Positions 42,516 through 51,907 of a stretch of DNA of 64,000 nucleotides are shown piece by piece. The notes beneath the pieces were generated by a model. It had not been told where the DNA came from. It made no database searches and was given only the letters and a program-made list of their open reading frames with translations. The first letter of the stretch is position 1. Every line of letters starts with the position of its first letter. The position numbers were made by a program, and so were the translations under genes. Source of the DNA: a bacterium (GTDB lineage Bacteria > Patescibacteriota > Saccharimonadia > Saccharimonadales > UBA4665); NCBI GenBank assembly GCA_021803105.1, contig JAJZMC010000010.1, positions 1 to 64,000 on the forward strand, written 5' to 3'.

Positions 42516-43919
42516 ATGGCAAATAATAATCAATCTCAAATTGCTCCAACTATTTTAATACTTTTTGGTATTAGTGGACATTTATCAAAAAATAAAGTCT
42601 TACCAGCACTTTATCATTTATATAAAGACAAGTTACTGCCACTCCAAATTCAAATAATTGGTTTATCCCGTCAACAAATAACTATTCATAAAATTTTTGA
42701 AAACGTAAAACTTTGTTCACACATTGATGAGCAAGATTTAGCAAATAATATCACCGAATTTAAAAATTCAATTGAAATTATACAGTTTGATCCAAATAAT
42801 ATTGATGATTATTTAAAACTTAAACAACATGTTATAGATTTTAAAAATCAGTTTAATTTTAAAAATGTTAATCTACTTTTTTATTTATCTATACCACCTC
42901 AAGTATTTTTATCGGTTATTAAAAATCTTGGCGAATCTAATTTAAATAAATTGGATTCAACGATTAAAAGCAAGATACTAGTCGAGAAACCCTTCGGATA
43001 TGATTTAAAAAGTGCTCAAAATTTAATTTTTAAGACAAATGAATACTTTAACGAAGATCAGATTTTTCGAATTGACCACTATTTAGCTAAAGAAACAGCT
43101 CAAAATATATTAACATTTAGACGTTTTAATCCTCTATTTCAAACAGCTTGGAACAATCAACATATTAAAAATATTGATATTATCGCTTCTGAAAAAATTG
43201 ACATTGAAGGTAGAATTGAATTTTATGAAGAAGTTGGAGCATTAAGAGATTTAATCCAAAGTCACTTATTCCAACTTCTAGCTCTAACCACTATGACCTT
43301 ACCAGAAGATATGTCTGACACTAAGGCAATACACCTTGCACGACATGCCATTTTGTCTGAAATTAAACCATTTAATACTACAAAAAGTATTAAAGAAAAC
43401 GTAATAAGAGGTCAGTACTCATCCTATAAACAAGAGGTTAATAATCCACACTCCATGGTAGAAACATTTGCTTCCATTAGACTAACTATTAATAATAGTC
43501 TATGGAAAGGTGTCCCAATTAGATTAATAACTGGCAAAGCTTTAAAAGAGAAAAAAACAGAAATTAGAATTAATTTTGGAGCTGTTAACGAATCGGCTCA
43601 AAACCAACTAACTTTTCGTATTCAACCCAACGAAGGTATAGATATTAAATTAAGCGTCAAACAACCAGGTTTTGATCAACGAATCCAACCAGCCATTATG
43701 GATTTTTCTTATCAAACAACTTTTGAAGATCATCATCATCCTGATTCATATGAAAGGGTCATGATCGACTCCTTTAAGGGAGACAACACATTATTTGCTA
43801 CTTCGGATGAAGTACTAGATAGTTGGTATATCCTGCAACCAATTCTAGATTACTGGCAAAAAAATAAAGATTTAGTAATATATAAAAAAGGTAGTTTAGA
43901 AGAGGATATCCTAAAATGA
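42516..43919 (+). CDS. zwf: Glucose-6-phosphate 1-dehydrogenase
   Basis: A 467-residue enzyme. The N-terminal LFGISGHLSKNKVLPALYHLY replaces the usual GASGDLAKRKL loop. EKPFGYDLKSAQ and FRIDHYLAKETAQNIL (active-site RIDHY-x-GK region, with Ala for Gly) are kept. The C-terminus has HHHPDSYERVMIDSFKGD. It makes NADPH from glucose-6-P. Last of a pgl-gnd-zwf run; its TGA overlaps the start of the next gene (ATGA). Confidence 0.95.
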   Translation: MANNNQSQIAPTILILFGISGHLSKNKVLPALYHLYKDKLLPLQIQIIGLSRQQITIHKIFENVKLCSHIDEQDLANNITEFKNSIEIIQFDPNNIDDYLKLKQHVIDFKNQFNFKNVNLLFYLSIPPQVFLSVIKNLGESNLNKLDSTIKSKILVEKPFGYDLKSAQNLIFKTNEYFNEDQIFRIDHYLAKETAQNILTFRRFNPLFQTAWNNQHIKNIDIIASEKIDIEGRIEFYEEVGALRDLIQSHLFQLLALTTMTLPEDMSDTKAIHLARHAILSEIKPFNTTKSIKENVIRGQYSSYKQEVNNPHSMVETFASIRLTINNSLWKGVPIRLITGKALKEKKTEIRINFGAVNESAQNQLTFRIQPNEGIDIKLSVKQPGFDQRIQPAIMDFSYQTTFEDHHHPDSYERVMIDSFKGDNTLFATSDEVLDSWYILQPILDYWQKNKDLVIYKKGSLEEDILK

Positions 43920-45082
43920 TAGACATTATAATAATTATTATTGCATTGATAAGTATTATCCGAGGATTTAATATCGGTTTTATTCGACAATTTTTGTCAA
44001 CTATTGGTTTTTTCGGCGGATTACTATTAGGTGCTTATCTAGAAAAATACACTGTCGTATATGGACACAGCTCAATAACAAGATCGATCATATCTCTTAT
44101 AACCACTGTGGGTATGGCCCTAATTTTGTTAACTATATTTGAATATATTGGATTAGCTATTAAAAAAAGATTATTCCTAATTAAGGCTAATATTCTCGAT
44201 AGTTTACTAGGTTCATTCATTAGTGTTATTAGTGTACTACTGGGAATTTGGTTAGGCGCTTCTATGTTAAGTTCAATTCAATCACCACAATTACAAAATA
44301 TTTTAGATAAATCAAAAATTATTTCCTATCTCAACCGAGAGCTTCCTCCGGCACCAACTATCATAGCTGACTTAGGTCATATTATTGATCCTAATGGTTT
44401 TCCACAAGTCTTTATAAACGGTGAACCAATCATCACTAAACCGACACCACTACCATCATCTGCAGCTATAGAACCAGCTGTTTTAAAAGACGAAAATTCA
44501 GTTGTTAAAATTGTTGGACAAGGATGTGGTGGAATTGTCGAAGGTTCAGGGTTTATCGTAGCACCTAATTTAATAATGACTAATGCCCATGTGGTAGCAG
44601 GAATTACTCATCCTTACATTACTACTCTAACCGGTCATAGTTTAAAAGCAAACACCATTTGGTTTAATCCTAATCTAGATATTGCAATTTTAAGAGTTAA
44701 TAATTTATCAGGACCAATTTTAAATTTAGCTAGATCAATCTATAATCCGAATACACCCGGAGCTGTTCTTGGTTACCCAGGCGGAGGTAGTTTTACTGCT
44801 GTAGCTGCTTCAATTATTTCTCAACTATCTGCTACCGGCCAAAATATTTATGGTAACGGCAATATCACTAGATCAATTTATGAAATTAACGCTCAAGTTA
44901 TACCAGGTAATTCTGGAGGACCTCTAATTAACATTAACGGAAAAGTAATCGGAGTAGTTTTTGCTCAATCAACAACTTACGCACACGTTGGCTATGCCTT
45001 AACCACCAATAAAGTTATCCCTCAACTTACTCAAGCTGAAAATAATAATCAAGACGTTAGTACTGGTAGTTGCGCAGAATAA
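43916..45082 (+). CDS. CvpA-domain membrane serine protease (MarP-like)
   Basis: 388 residues. Four N-terminal CvpA-type helices (about 1-130, with RGFNIGFIRQFLSTIGFFGG) precede a trypsin-like outer protease domain. The triad is His in MTNAHVVAG (about 225), Asp in NPNLDIAIL (about 255) and Ser in IPGNSGGPL (about 337). This is the layout of Mycobacterium MarP (Rv3671c), which protects against acid and oxidative stress. It is coupled to zwf and followed by VKOR, consistent with an envelope redox role. A disulfide could join the Cys in GQGCGG and the terminal SCAE. Confidence 0.88.
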   Translation: MIDIIIIIIALISIIRGFNIGFIRQFLSTIGFFGGLLLGAYLEKYTVVYGHSSITRSIISLITTVGMALILLTIFEYIGLAIKKRLFLIKANILDSLLGSFISVISVLLGIWLGASMLSSIQSPQLQNILDKSKIISYLNRELPPAPTIIADLGHIIDPNGFPQVFINGEPIITKPTPLPSSAAIEPAVLKDENSVVKIVGQGCGGIVEGSGFIVAPNLIMTNAHVVAGITHPYITTLTGHSLKANTIWFNPNLDIAILRVNNLSGPILNLARSIYNPNTPGAVLGYPGGGSFTAVAASIISQLSATGQNIYGNGNITRSIYEINAQVIPGNSGGPLININGKVIGVVFAQSTTYAHVGYALTTNKVIPQLTQAENNNQDVSTGSCAE

Positions 45083-45093
45083 AGTTATAGTCG

Positions 45094-45099
45094 TATAAT
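45094..45099 (+). promoter_or_regulatory. TATAAT box 8 nt before the VKOR start
   Basis: Perfect -10 box; ATG at 45108 follows after 8 nt without a Shine-Dalgarno site. It may start a leaderless internal transcript. Confidence 0.45.
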
Positions 45100-45107
45100 A
45101 AATCGAA

Positions 45108-45728
45108 ATGACAAAATCAACAATGATTGATAAAAATAAATTAGCTAAGATAGTATCTTATGTTCTTATCATCGGTGGAATAATAGGTTTAATCTGCGCC
45201 ATTATTATCACCGAAGATAAAATTAAATTATTACAAAATCCAAATTATCAATTATCTTGTAATTTAAATCCAGTTATTAGTTGTGGTAATGTCATGCAAT
45301 CTAAAGAAGCAGCCGCTTTTGGTATTCCAAATCCTTTTCTTGGCATAGCAGGTTTTGCCGTTTTTATAACAATTGGTGTAGCAATGCAAGCAGAAGCTGT
45401 ATTCAAAAAATGGTTCTGGTGGGGAGTAGAAGCAGGTGCTATATTTAGTCTGTTATTTGTTCATTGGCTTTTCTTTGAAAGCGTTTATCGCATTCATGCT
45501 CTATGTCCATATTGTATGGTAGTCTGGATTATAGTAATTACCACTTTTTGGTATATAACTTTATATAATATAGAGTCAGGTCATATAACACTGCCTAAAA
45601 AAACAATCTACAAAAACATTTTTACTTTTATTAAAAAACATCATTTAGATATTCTTATACTCTGGTTACTTATTATCGCGTTTTTAATCTTAAAACACTT
45701 TTGGTATTACTACGGTAAATATATTTAA
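45108..45728 (+). CDS. VKOR-family disulfide-generating membrane protein
   Basis: A 206-residue protein with about five helices. The loop cysteines SCNLNPVISCGNVM (about 51-64) and the CPYC redox motif (about 139-142) are those of bacterial vitamin K epoxide reductase homologues. These reoxidise DsbA-like oxidases with quinone. Here there is no fused thioredoxin domain and no DsbA partner in the window. The NRAMP-related gene begins on the next base. Confidence 0.9.
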   Translation: MTKSTMIDKNKLAKIVSYVLIIGGIIGLICAIIITEDKIKLLQNPNYQLSCNLNPVISCGNVMQSKEAAAFGIPNPFLGIAGFAVFITIGVAMQAEAVFKKWFWWGVEAGAIFSLLFVHWLFFESVYRIHALCPYCMVVWIIVITTFWYITLYNIESGHITLPKKTIYKNIFTFIKKHHLDILILWLLIIAFLILKHFWYYYGKYI

Positions 45729-47105
45729 ATGAAAAAAAGAATAATTGAAAAAGTCATTGAATCACCAGCTCAAGTACTAGAAAAAAGTATAGAAGGTGGA
45801 CAATACATCGCCAAACAACTTCCGGCTAATAGTACTAAACCAGTAAAAAAAGCTCGTGATTTTTGGTTCTTACTTGGACCAGGTCTAACTACCGGAGCAT
45901 CAGACGATGATCCTTCTGGTATAGCAACATACTCTCAAACAGGAGCTCAATACGGCTTTGGACTTTTATGGTTAGCAGCTTTTACTCTACCTTTTATGGC
46001 AGTTGTTCAAGAAATGTGTGCCAGAATTGGATTAGTAACAGGGAAGGGTCTAGCAGCCAATATTAAAACTCATTTTAATGCAAAAATTTTATATTTTGCT
46101 ACTCTTTTACTATTTATTGCTAATACTTTTAATATAGGTGCCGATATTGGTGCTATGGCTAATGCTATTCAACTACTTTATCCTCAATTCCATTTTTATT
46201 ATTTAATTGTTGGTATAACTTTCATAATACTACTACTTCAAATATTCACACCCTATATCCGTTACGCTAGAATTTTAAAATATTTGGCATTAATATTATT
46301 TGCTTATATTTTATCGGCTATTTTAACTCATCCTAATTGGCATACTATACTACATTACTCCGTATTACCTCACATTACATTTGATAAAAACCAACTACTA
46401 TTAATTTGTGCCATTCTAGGGACTACTATCACACCATATCTATTTTTTTGGCAAACAGCTCAAGAAATTGAAGAAGAAATTTCTGAAGGTCAAACTAATT
46501 TAAAACTAAGAAAAATATCAGGACCAACTAAAATGAAAAGAATGAGAATTGATGTTTGGGTTGGTATGTCTTTATCCAATATTGTAATGTTCTTTATTAT
46601 TACTGCCTGTGCTAGTGTATTATTTAAACACGGCATAACAAATATTACTACAGCCGCTCAAGCCGCTCAAGCATTAAGACCGTTTGCTGGTAAACTAACC
46701 TACTTTTTATTCGCTATTGGCATTATAGGTGTCGGTTTACTTGCTATACCAGTTATGGCAGCAGCTAGTGCTTATGCGGTTAGTGAATCAATCGGTAAAA
46801 GCCATCAAGGACTCAACGTTAAATTAAATAAAGCATTAGATTTTTACGGCGTAATTATTATCTCAATGTTACTAGGATTATTAATGAATTTTATTGGATT
46901 TAATCCAATAAAAGCTTTGATTTATTCAGCTGTTTTAAATGGAATGATTGCACCAATAATTATAGCTTTAATAATATTAATTGCCCGTAACAAAAAAATT
47001 ATGGGCGAATGGAAAAACTCAAAAATTAGTTCAATGCTGGCTTGGTTTTTAACTGTTATTATGTCAATTGCTGGATTGGCGGCTATATACAGTCTGTTTC
47101 CTTAA
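45729..47105 (+). CDS. NRAMP-related divalent metal transporter with altered metal site
   Basis: A 458-residue protein with about eleven helices. Helix 1 has SDDDPSGIATYSQTGAQYGF where classical NRAMP proteins have DPGN. Helix 6 has GTTITPYLFFWQTAQ where they have A-x-x-MPH-N. The methionine that favours transition metals is therefore missing. NRAMP-related Mg2+ transporters also lack it, so Mg2+ or another hard ion is a reasonable guess. It starts directly after the VKOR stop and overlaps the convergent permease gene by 4 bp. Confidence 0.85.
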   Translation: MKKRIIEKVIESPAQVLEKSIEGGQYIAKQLPANSTKPVKKARDFWFLLGPGLTTGASDDDPSGIATYSQTGAQYGFGLLWLAAFTLPFMAVVQEMCARIGLVTGKGLAANIKTHFNAKILYFATLLLFIANTFNIGADIGAMANAIQLLYPQFHFYYLIVGITFIILLLQIFTPYIRYARILKYLALILFAYILSAILTHPNWHTILHYSVLPHITFDKNQLLLICAILGTTITPYLFFWQTAQEIEEEISEGQTNLKLRKISGPTKMKRMRIDVWVGMSLSNIVMFFIITACASVLFKHGITNITTAAQAAQALRPFAGKLTYFLFAIGIIGVGLLAIPVMAAASAYAVSESIGKSHQGLNVKLNKALDFYGVIIISMLLGLLMNFIGFNPIKALIYSAVLNGMIAPIIIALIILIARNKKIMGEWKNSKISSMLAWFLTVIMSIAGLAAIYSLFP

Positions 47106-48346
47106 GTTGTTGCTCTAAGAGCATCAATTGGAATTTTTCTAGCAGCTTTGAAGGCTGGAATAGAACCGAAAATAATACCTATCAAAATTGACAACAAACT
47201 AGCAAATAGAACTACTTGCCAATCAACTACTGGTCTAATTGATGTAAATAATAAAATAATACCAGTAATGGCATACGCTAAAATAATTCCAAGTATTCCT
47301 CCACTAAAACTAAGTATACTGGCCTCAATAATGAACTGAGCAACAATCTGACGATTAGTTGCACCAATTGCTTTTCTGATACCGATCTCGTGAGTTCGTT
47401 CAGCAACTGACACTAACATAACATTCATAATACCAATTCCACCAACTAACAATGATATCGCTGCTACACCAGCAATAAGTTGAGTTAATAAATTTAAAAT
47501 ATGTTTAGAACTAGTTGAAGATTGAGTAGCAGGTGATACGACAGCGATTCTTTGATTACCATTTGCGGCATCTAAATTCTGTTGTAATAAATTTCTTATT
47601 TGATTTATTTGACTAGGATGACTTAATTGAGCAAATACTTCATAGACAATAGCACTATTATTAGTTAAACTTTGAGCTTCATTATAATTAATAAATACCG
47701 CATTATTAAAATTAACTGGTTGAGCTAAAGGTATATTAGTAATCGTATGTAATATACCTTCCACAATAAATGGTTGACCATTAATATAAGCCGTTGAGCC
47801 CAATGGAACGTCTTCATTAAACATAGCTAAAGCGGCATTTTTACCCAATATAACACTATTAGTAATTAAACTATTATTTGATAAAAATCGACCATAAGAA
47901 ATCGATAAATTTAACAATTTCGCAAGTCCAGCATTACTACCAACTACCACTCCATTTTTATATATTCCATTTTGTCCAACTATTTTGTCGTTAATAACAC
48001 TTAAAGGTATAGTATTACTAATACCACTTGTACTTTTAATAACTTGTACATCAGCGTTTGTTAAACTACCTAAGAAAGATAAGTGATCGAATAAATTAAA
48101 AATTGAAGTAGAATTCGAAGCAGATGAATTATTAATAGTTGCCGGTTGAACAACCAAATTATTCTTTCCAATCATATTTATTTGTTGATTAATCTGTTGT
48201 TTAATACCTTCTCCAATAGCTATGACTATAATAACCGACGAAACACCAATAACAATACCAAGAATTGTCCATAAATTACGCCACTTGGTACTAAAAAGTA
48301 CTTCTATACCAGTTTTTAATTCACCTAATAAAATAGCTGGCCTCAT
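47102..48346 (-). CDS. MacB-type ABC transporter permease
   Basis: 414 residues: an N-terminal helix with NLWTILGIVIGVSSVIIVIAIGEG (about 24-47), an outer domain (about 60-280) and the FtsX domain with ERTHEIGIRKAIGATNRQIVAQFIIEA followed by three helices. It closely fits the MacB permease family and overlaps its ATPase gene by 4 nt. It forms the second such exporter in the window. Confidence 0.92.
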   Translation of the reverse strand: MRPAILLGELKTGIEVLFSTKWRNLWTILGIVIGVSSVIIVIAIGEGIKQQINQQINMIGKNNLVVQPATINNSSASNSTSIFNLFDHLSFLGSLTNADVQVIKSTSGISNTIPLSVINDKIVGQNGIYKNGVVVGSNAGLAKLLNLSISYGRFLSNNSLITNSVILGKNAALAMFNEDVPLGSTAYINGQPFIVEGILHTITNIPLAQPVNFNNAVFINYNEAQSLTNNSAIVYEVFAQLSHPSQINQIRNLLQQNLDAANGNQRIAVVSPATQSSTSSKHILNLLTQLIAGVAAISLLVGGIGIMNVMLVSVAERTHEIGIRKAIGATNRQIVAQFIIEASILSFSGGILGIILAYAITGIILLFTSIRPVVDWQVVLFASLLSILIGIIFGSIPAFKAARKIPIDALRATT

Positions 48347-49239
48347 TGCTTAGACCTTTTTTTTACTTTCAAAGATTTTTTTAAATGATTATTTTTATGA
48401 TTTCGTTTTTTATCTTTCTTTTTTATCATTAAATTATCCGACAGGGTATGCATTAAAAGGGAAACACCAGCATAATCATCATCATCAGTCTTATGTAAGG
48501 TATTATACATAACCTTACGTGCTATTTTCGCAACATCACCATAAGGTGTTGTTTCATCACCAACAATTGCACCATCATGCATATAAACAACTCTCGAAGC
48601 ATATCTAGTTAATTCTGGGTTATGTGTTACAAATAAAATTGTATTACCCATTTGATGAATTTCAGTTAATAATTCCATGATTAATCGAGAACCAACACTA
48701 TCTAAATTACCAGTTGGTTCATCCGCAATAATTAATTTTGGATTATTAACTAAAGCTCGAGCTATGGCAGCACTTTGAAGCTGACCACCACTTAATTGAC
48801 TAGGATAAAAATATTCTCGGTGAGCTATACCAACCCGACTTAACATAGCACTAGCAAGTTTAGTTCTTTTACTAATACTAAAACCACGGTAAGCTAACGG
48901 CAAAGCAACATTATCTAACACATTAAGTCTATTTAATAAATTAAATGACTGAAAAATAAATCCAACAGTATCTCGTCTAATTTTTGCTGCTTGATTTGAT
49001 CTTAATCTAGCAACTGATTTTCCATCTAATACATAGTTTCCATAACTAGGTTTATCTAGTAAACCAATCACATTCATTAAGGTACTTTTACCAGAACCAC
49101 TTGGACCCATGACTGCCACAAATTCACCTTTTTGAACTACTAAATTAATCGAATCAAGTGCTAAAGAAGTGGCATCACCAAATCCAAAAACTTTACTAAC
49201 ATTTTCTAATTTAATTAAAGGCATAATTACTAATAGCAT
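48343..49239 (-). CDS. MacB-type ABC transporter ATPase with Lys-rich tail
   Basis: Up to 298 residues (start at 49239, or 49224 at MPLIKLENV). Walker A is GPSGSGKST, the signature is QLSGGQLQSAA (Ser for the usual Arg after Q-x-Q), and Walker B is LIIADEPTGNLDS. After the ATPase core come about 70 extra residues, and the last 28 are nearly all Lys, Arg, Asn and His. Such a tail could bind RNA, DNA or membrane phosphates. It is coupled to the permease by a 4-nt overlap. Confidence 0.9.
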   Translation of the reverse strand: MLLVIMPLIKLENVSKVFGFGDATSLALDSINLVVQKGEFVAVMGPSGSGKSTLMNVIGLLDKPSYGNYVLDGKSVARLRSNQAAKIRRDTVGFIFQSFNLLNRLNVLDNVALPLAYRGFSISKRTKLASAMLSRVGIAHREYFYPSQLSGGQLQSAAIARALVNNPKLIIADEPTGNLDSVGSRLIMELLTEIHQMGNTILFVTHNPELTRYASRVVYMHDGAIVGDETTPYGDVAKIARKVMYNTLHKTDDDDYAGVSLLMHTLSDNLMIKKKDKKRNHKNNHLKKSLKVKKRSKQ

Positions 49240-49351
49240 AAAATTAAATTTGCTTTTTTAGCAAGCACAAGATGTAGTAATAATACCGACAAATTTTTGA
49301 CCCAAAACAACTATAGCTTTTTTATCAAGTATAATATGATATATAATTAGG

Positions 49352-49439
49352 GGAGAGGTCGCCTAGTGGCCTATGGCGCACGCTTGGAAAGCGTGTTGGG
49401 TTAATACCCTCGAGGGTTCAAATCCCTCTCTCTCCGCCA
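49352..49439 (+). tRNA. tRNA-Ser (anticodon GGA)
   Basis: A cloverleaf with acceptor GGAGAGG/TCTCTCC, a long variable arm typical of serine tRNAs, the T-loop GGTTCAAAT and an encoded CCA (49437-49439). The anticodon loop TTGGAAA places GGA at 49386-49388, reading UCC and UCU codons. TATAAT-like boxes lie 15-30 nt upstream. Confidence 0.95.
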
Positions 49440-49494
49440 AATAAATATCTTAATTCTAATAAAATAATACCGACTCAAATAAATAAAACTTGAT

Positions 49495-50211
49495 TTATCC
49501 AATATACGTACCAGTTGTTTTACCATCAATAGTTCGAGAAATACTTCCTTTTTGCATTGCCTCAAAAATTATAATTGGTAAATTATGTTCCATAGCAAGA
49601 CCTAGAGCAGCTTTATCCATAATTTTAATATCATAGTCAGCCACAGCTTGATCGAAACTAATTTTATCAATTTTAACAGCGTCTTTATAAATAACAGGAT
49701 CTTTATTATAAACACCATCAACTTTAGTTGCTTTTAAAACAACTTGACAGTCTAATTCTAAAGCTAAAGCCACTGCCGCTGTATCAGTAGTCATATATGG
49801 TCGACCAATACCGCCTGCAACAATAACAACTCGTTTTTTTTCTAAATGCTTATTAGCTAAACGATGGACAAAAGGTTCTGCCACTTGTTCTGCAAAAATA
49901 TTAGATAAACAACGAGTTTTAATACCCTTAGATTCAAAGATATCTGTCAAAGCTAGGGCATTCATCATAGTTCCAAGCATCCCTATATGATCGGCTGTGA
50001 CACGTGCTATCCCGTGACCAGCCAGTTGTTCACCACGTGCAAAGTTACCACCACCCACCATAATAATAATTTGTACACCTCTTTCAAGAGCTGGTTGAAG
50101 TTCTTGGGTTAACCAAGCGCAAACTTTTGGATCAATACCAGCATCGAATTTTCCAGCCAGTTGTTCACCAGATAGCTTTAACAAAATTCGCTGATACATA
50201 TTCTGATTCAT
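49495..50211 (-). CDS. pyrH: UMP kinase
   Basis: A 238-residue amino-acid-kinase-fold enzyme: ILLKLSGEQLAG (9-20), IIIMVGGGNFARGEQLAG (about 48-65), ADHIGMLGTMMNALALTDIF (about 73-92), VVIVAGGIGRPYMTTDTAA (about 128-146) and KATKVDGVYNKDP. It phosphorylates UMP to UDP in pyrimidine synthesis. It stands alone between tRNA-Ser and divergent exonuclease III. Confidence 0.97.
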   Translation of the reverse strand: MNQNMYQRILLKLSGEQLAGKFDAGIDPKVCAWLTQELQPALERGVQIIIMVGGGNFARGEQLAGHGIARVTADHIGMLGTMMNALALTDIFESKGIKTRCLSNIFAEQVAEPFVHRLANKHLEKKRVVIVAGGIGRPYMTTDTAAVALALELDCQVVLKATKVDGVYNKDPVIYKDAVKIDKISFDQAVADYDIKIMDKAALGLAMEHNLPIIIFEAMQKGSISRTIDGKTTGTYIG

Positions 50212-50295
50212 CTAAAATGGTAGTTTAACAAATTACCGATTTATCACAAAATTATTTTTAATACTACTTCAAAAGACTATAATAAAAAATATACT

Positions 50296-51102
50296 ATGAT
50301 TAAAATATACTCTTGGAATGTTAACGGCATAAGAGCCGTTTTTAAAAAAGGCGCTTGGGATCAATTTATTAACGAAGAAAAACCAGATATAATTTGTCTT
50401 CAAGAGATTAAAGCCTATGAAAGTCAAATTAATTTTCTCCCCAAAGATTACATTTTTTGTGCTAATCCAGCCCAAAAAGCTGGTTACAGTGGCACAGCTA
50501 TTTTAACTAAAAAACAGCCTATTAATATTGAAAAGAACTTTAATGAAATTTTTTTAAAAAATAACACAATAAAACCTGATATTTACGGTGAACCCAATAA
50601 TGAGGGAAGAGTAATTACAGCCGAGTTTGCTGATTTTTTTCTAGTTAGTGTTTACACACCTAATGCAAAAGACGACTTAAGTCGTCTAAATTTACGTCAT
50701 ACTATTTGGGATCCAATATTTTTAAAATATCTCACAACCTTAAATATAACTAAGCCAGTTATTGTTGGTGGTGATTTTAATGTAGCTCATAACGAAATAG
50801 ATCTAGCTAACCCCATTAGTAATAAAGGAAAGAAAGGTTTTACCACAGAAGAACGAACAGGTTTTGATAATTTCCTTCAAGCTGGTTTTGAAGATACTTT
50901 TAGATTATTTAATAAAGATAGTGGCCAATATACCTGGTGGAGTCATTTTGCAAACTCAAGGGTACGAAATGTTGGTTGGAGAATTGATTATATTCTAGCT
51001 TCTAAACAAATAACGTCTAGAATATTACAAGCACAAATTCATCCACAAATCTTAGGATCCGACCATTGCCCAATATCTATAACCTTAGATATGGACTTAT
51101 AA
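50296..51102 (+). CDS. xth: Exodeoxyribonuclease III / AP endonuclease
   Basis: 268 residues of the EEP fold: SWNVNGIRAVFKKG (5-18), ICLQEIKAYE (Glu metal ligand, about 34-43), SVYTPNAKDD, GGDFNVAHNEIDLANP (about 154-169) and the C-terminal GSDHCPISI (catalytic Asp-His). It nicks abasic sites and degrades 3' ends in base excision repair. TATAAT lies 12 nt before the ATG. Confidence 0.95.
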   Translation: MIKIYSWNVNGIRAVFKKGAWDQFINEEKPDIICLQEIKAYESQINFLPKDYIFCANPAQKAGYSGTAILTKKQPINIEKNFNEIFLKNNTIKPDIYGEPNNEGRVITAEFADFFLVSVYTPNAKDDLSRLNLRHTIWDPIFLKYLTTLNITKPVIVGGDFNVAHNEIDLANPISNKGKKGFTTEERTGFDNFLQAGFEDTFRLFNKDSGQYTWWSHFANSRVRNVGWRIDYILASKQITSRILQAQIHPQILGSDHCPISITLDMDL

Positions 51103-51166
51103 TTTTATCTTTTTACATTCAATGATCAAATGTTTTAAAATAAAAAGATAAATTGTAGGAACATCA

Positions 51167-51907
51167 ATGACGAAGACAACAATTAAACGTCCCTTTGCGG
51201 TTTTTGATATCGATGGGACACTCATACGCTGGCAACTTTATCATGCAATAGCGGAAGAACTTATTAAACTAAACTTCTTAGAACCTGCTGATGTTATTAA
51301 AATAAAGAAAATAAAAAGAACGTGGGAACATCGAGTTAATAAATCAGCCTATGAAGATTATGAGTCACAATTAATGTTTTATATTGAAAAAATTATAAAA
51401 ACTATTCCAACAAGCACTTTCTATGATATTTCCCTTAAAGTTTTTAATACTTATAAAAATAAAAACCATCGATATACGCTAGATTTAATTAATAATCTGA
51501 GAGCAAAAAATTACCTGCTTTTTTTTATATCCGGATCACCTGAAATAATAGTTAAAATGATGACTGATTATTATAATTTTGATGATTTTGGTGGCTCTCA
51601 CTTAATTGAAAAAGATAACTTCCTTGATCATTATAGTTTAAGAATGACTCGTAAAAATAAAGCTGATTTATTACGTAAATTTATCAAAAAACATCATGCA
51701 ACTTCAAAAAATAGTATCGCTATCGGAGACAGTGATAGCGATATCGAAATGTTATTAATGGTAGAAACCCCACTCGTCTTTAATCCTAATCAAAAACTAC
51801 TAACTTTTGCTAAAAATAATAATTGGAAAATTATTATTGAAAGAAAAAATGTAATTTACGAACTGGAAGCTATAAATGGACAATACGTACTGGCAAATAC
51901 AAAATAA
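51167..51907 (+). CDS. HAD-superfamily (subfamily IB) phosphatase
   Basis: 246 residues. Motif I is FAVFDIDGTLIRW (Asp nucleophile, about 12-24), motif II is FISGSPEIIV (about 118), the Lys comes in RKNKADLL, and motif III is AIGDSDSDIEML. This is the SerB-like layout; the substrate could be phosphoserine or another phosphomonoester. AGGAA precedes the ATG. The next gene starts 32 nt inside its end. Confidence 0.85.
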   Translation: MTKTTIKRPFAVFDIDGTLIRWQLYHAIAEELIKLNFLEPADVIKIKKIKRTWEHRVNKSAYEDYESQLMFYIEKIIKTIPTSTFYDISLKVFNTYKNKNHRYTLDLINNLRAKNYLLFFISGSPEIIVKMMTDYYNFDDFGGSHLIEKDNFLDHYSLRMTRKNKADLLRKFIKKHHATSKNSIAIGDSDSDIEMLLMVETPLVFNPNQKLLTFAKNNNWKIIIERKNVIYELEAINGQYVLANTK

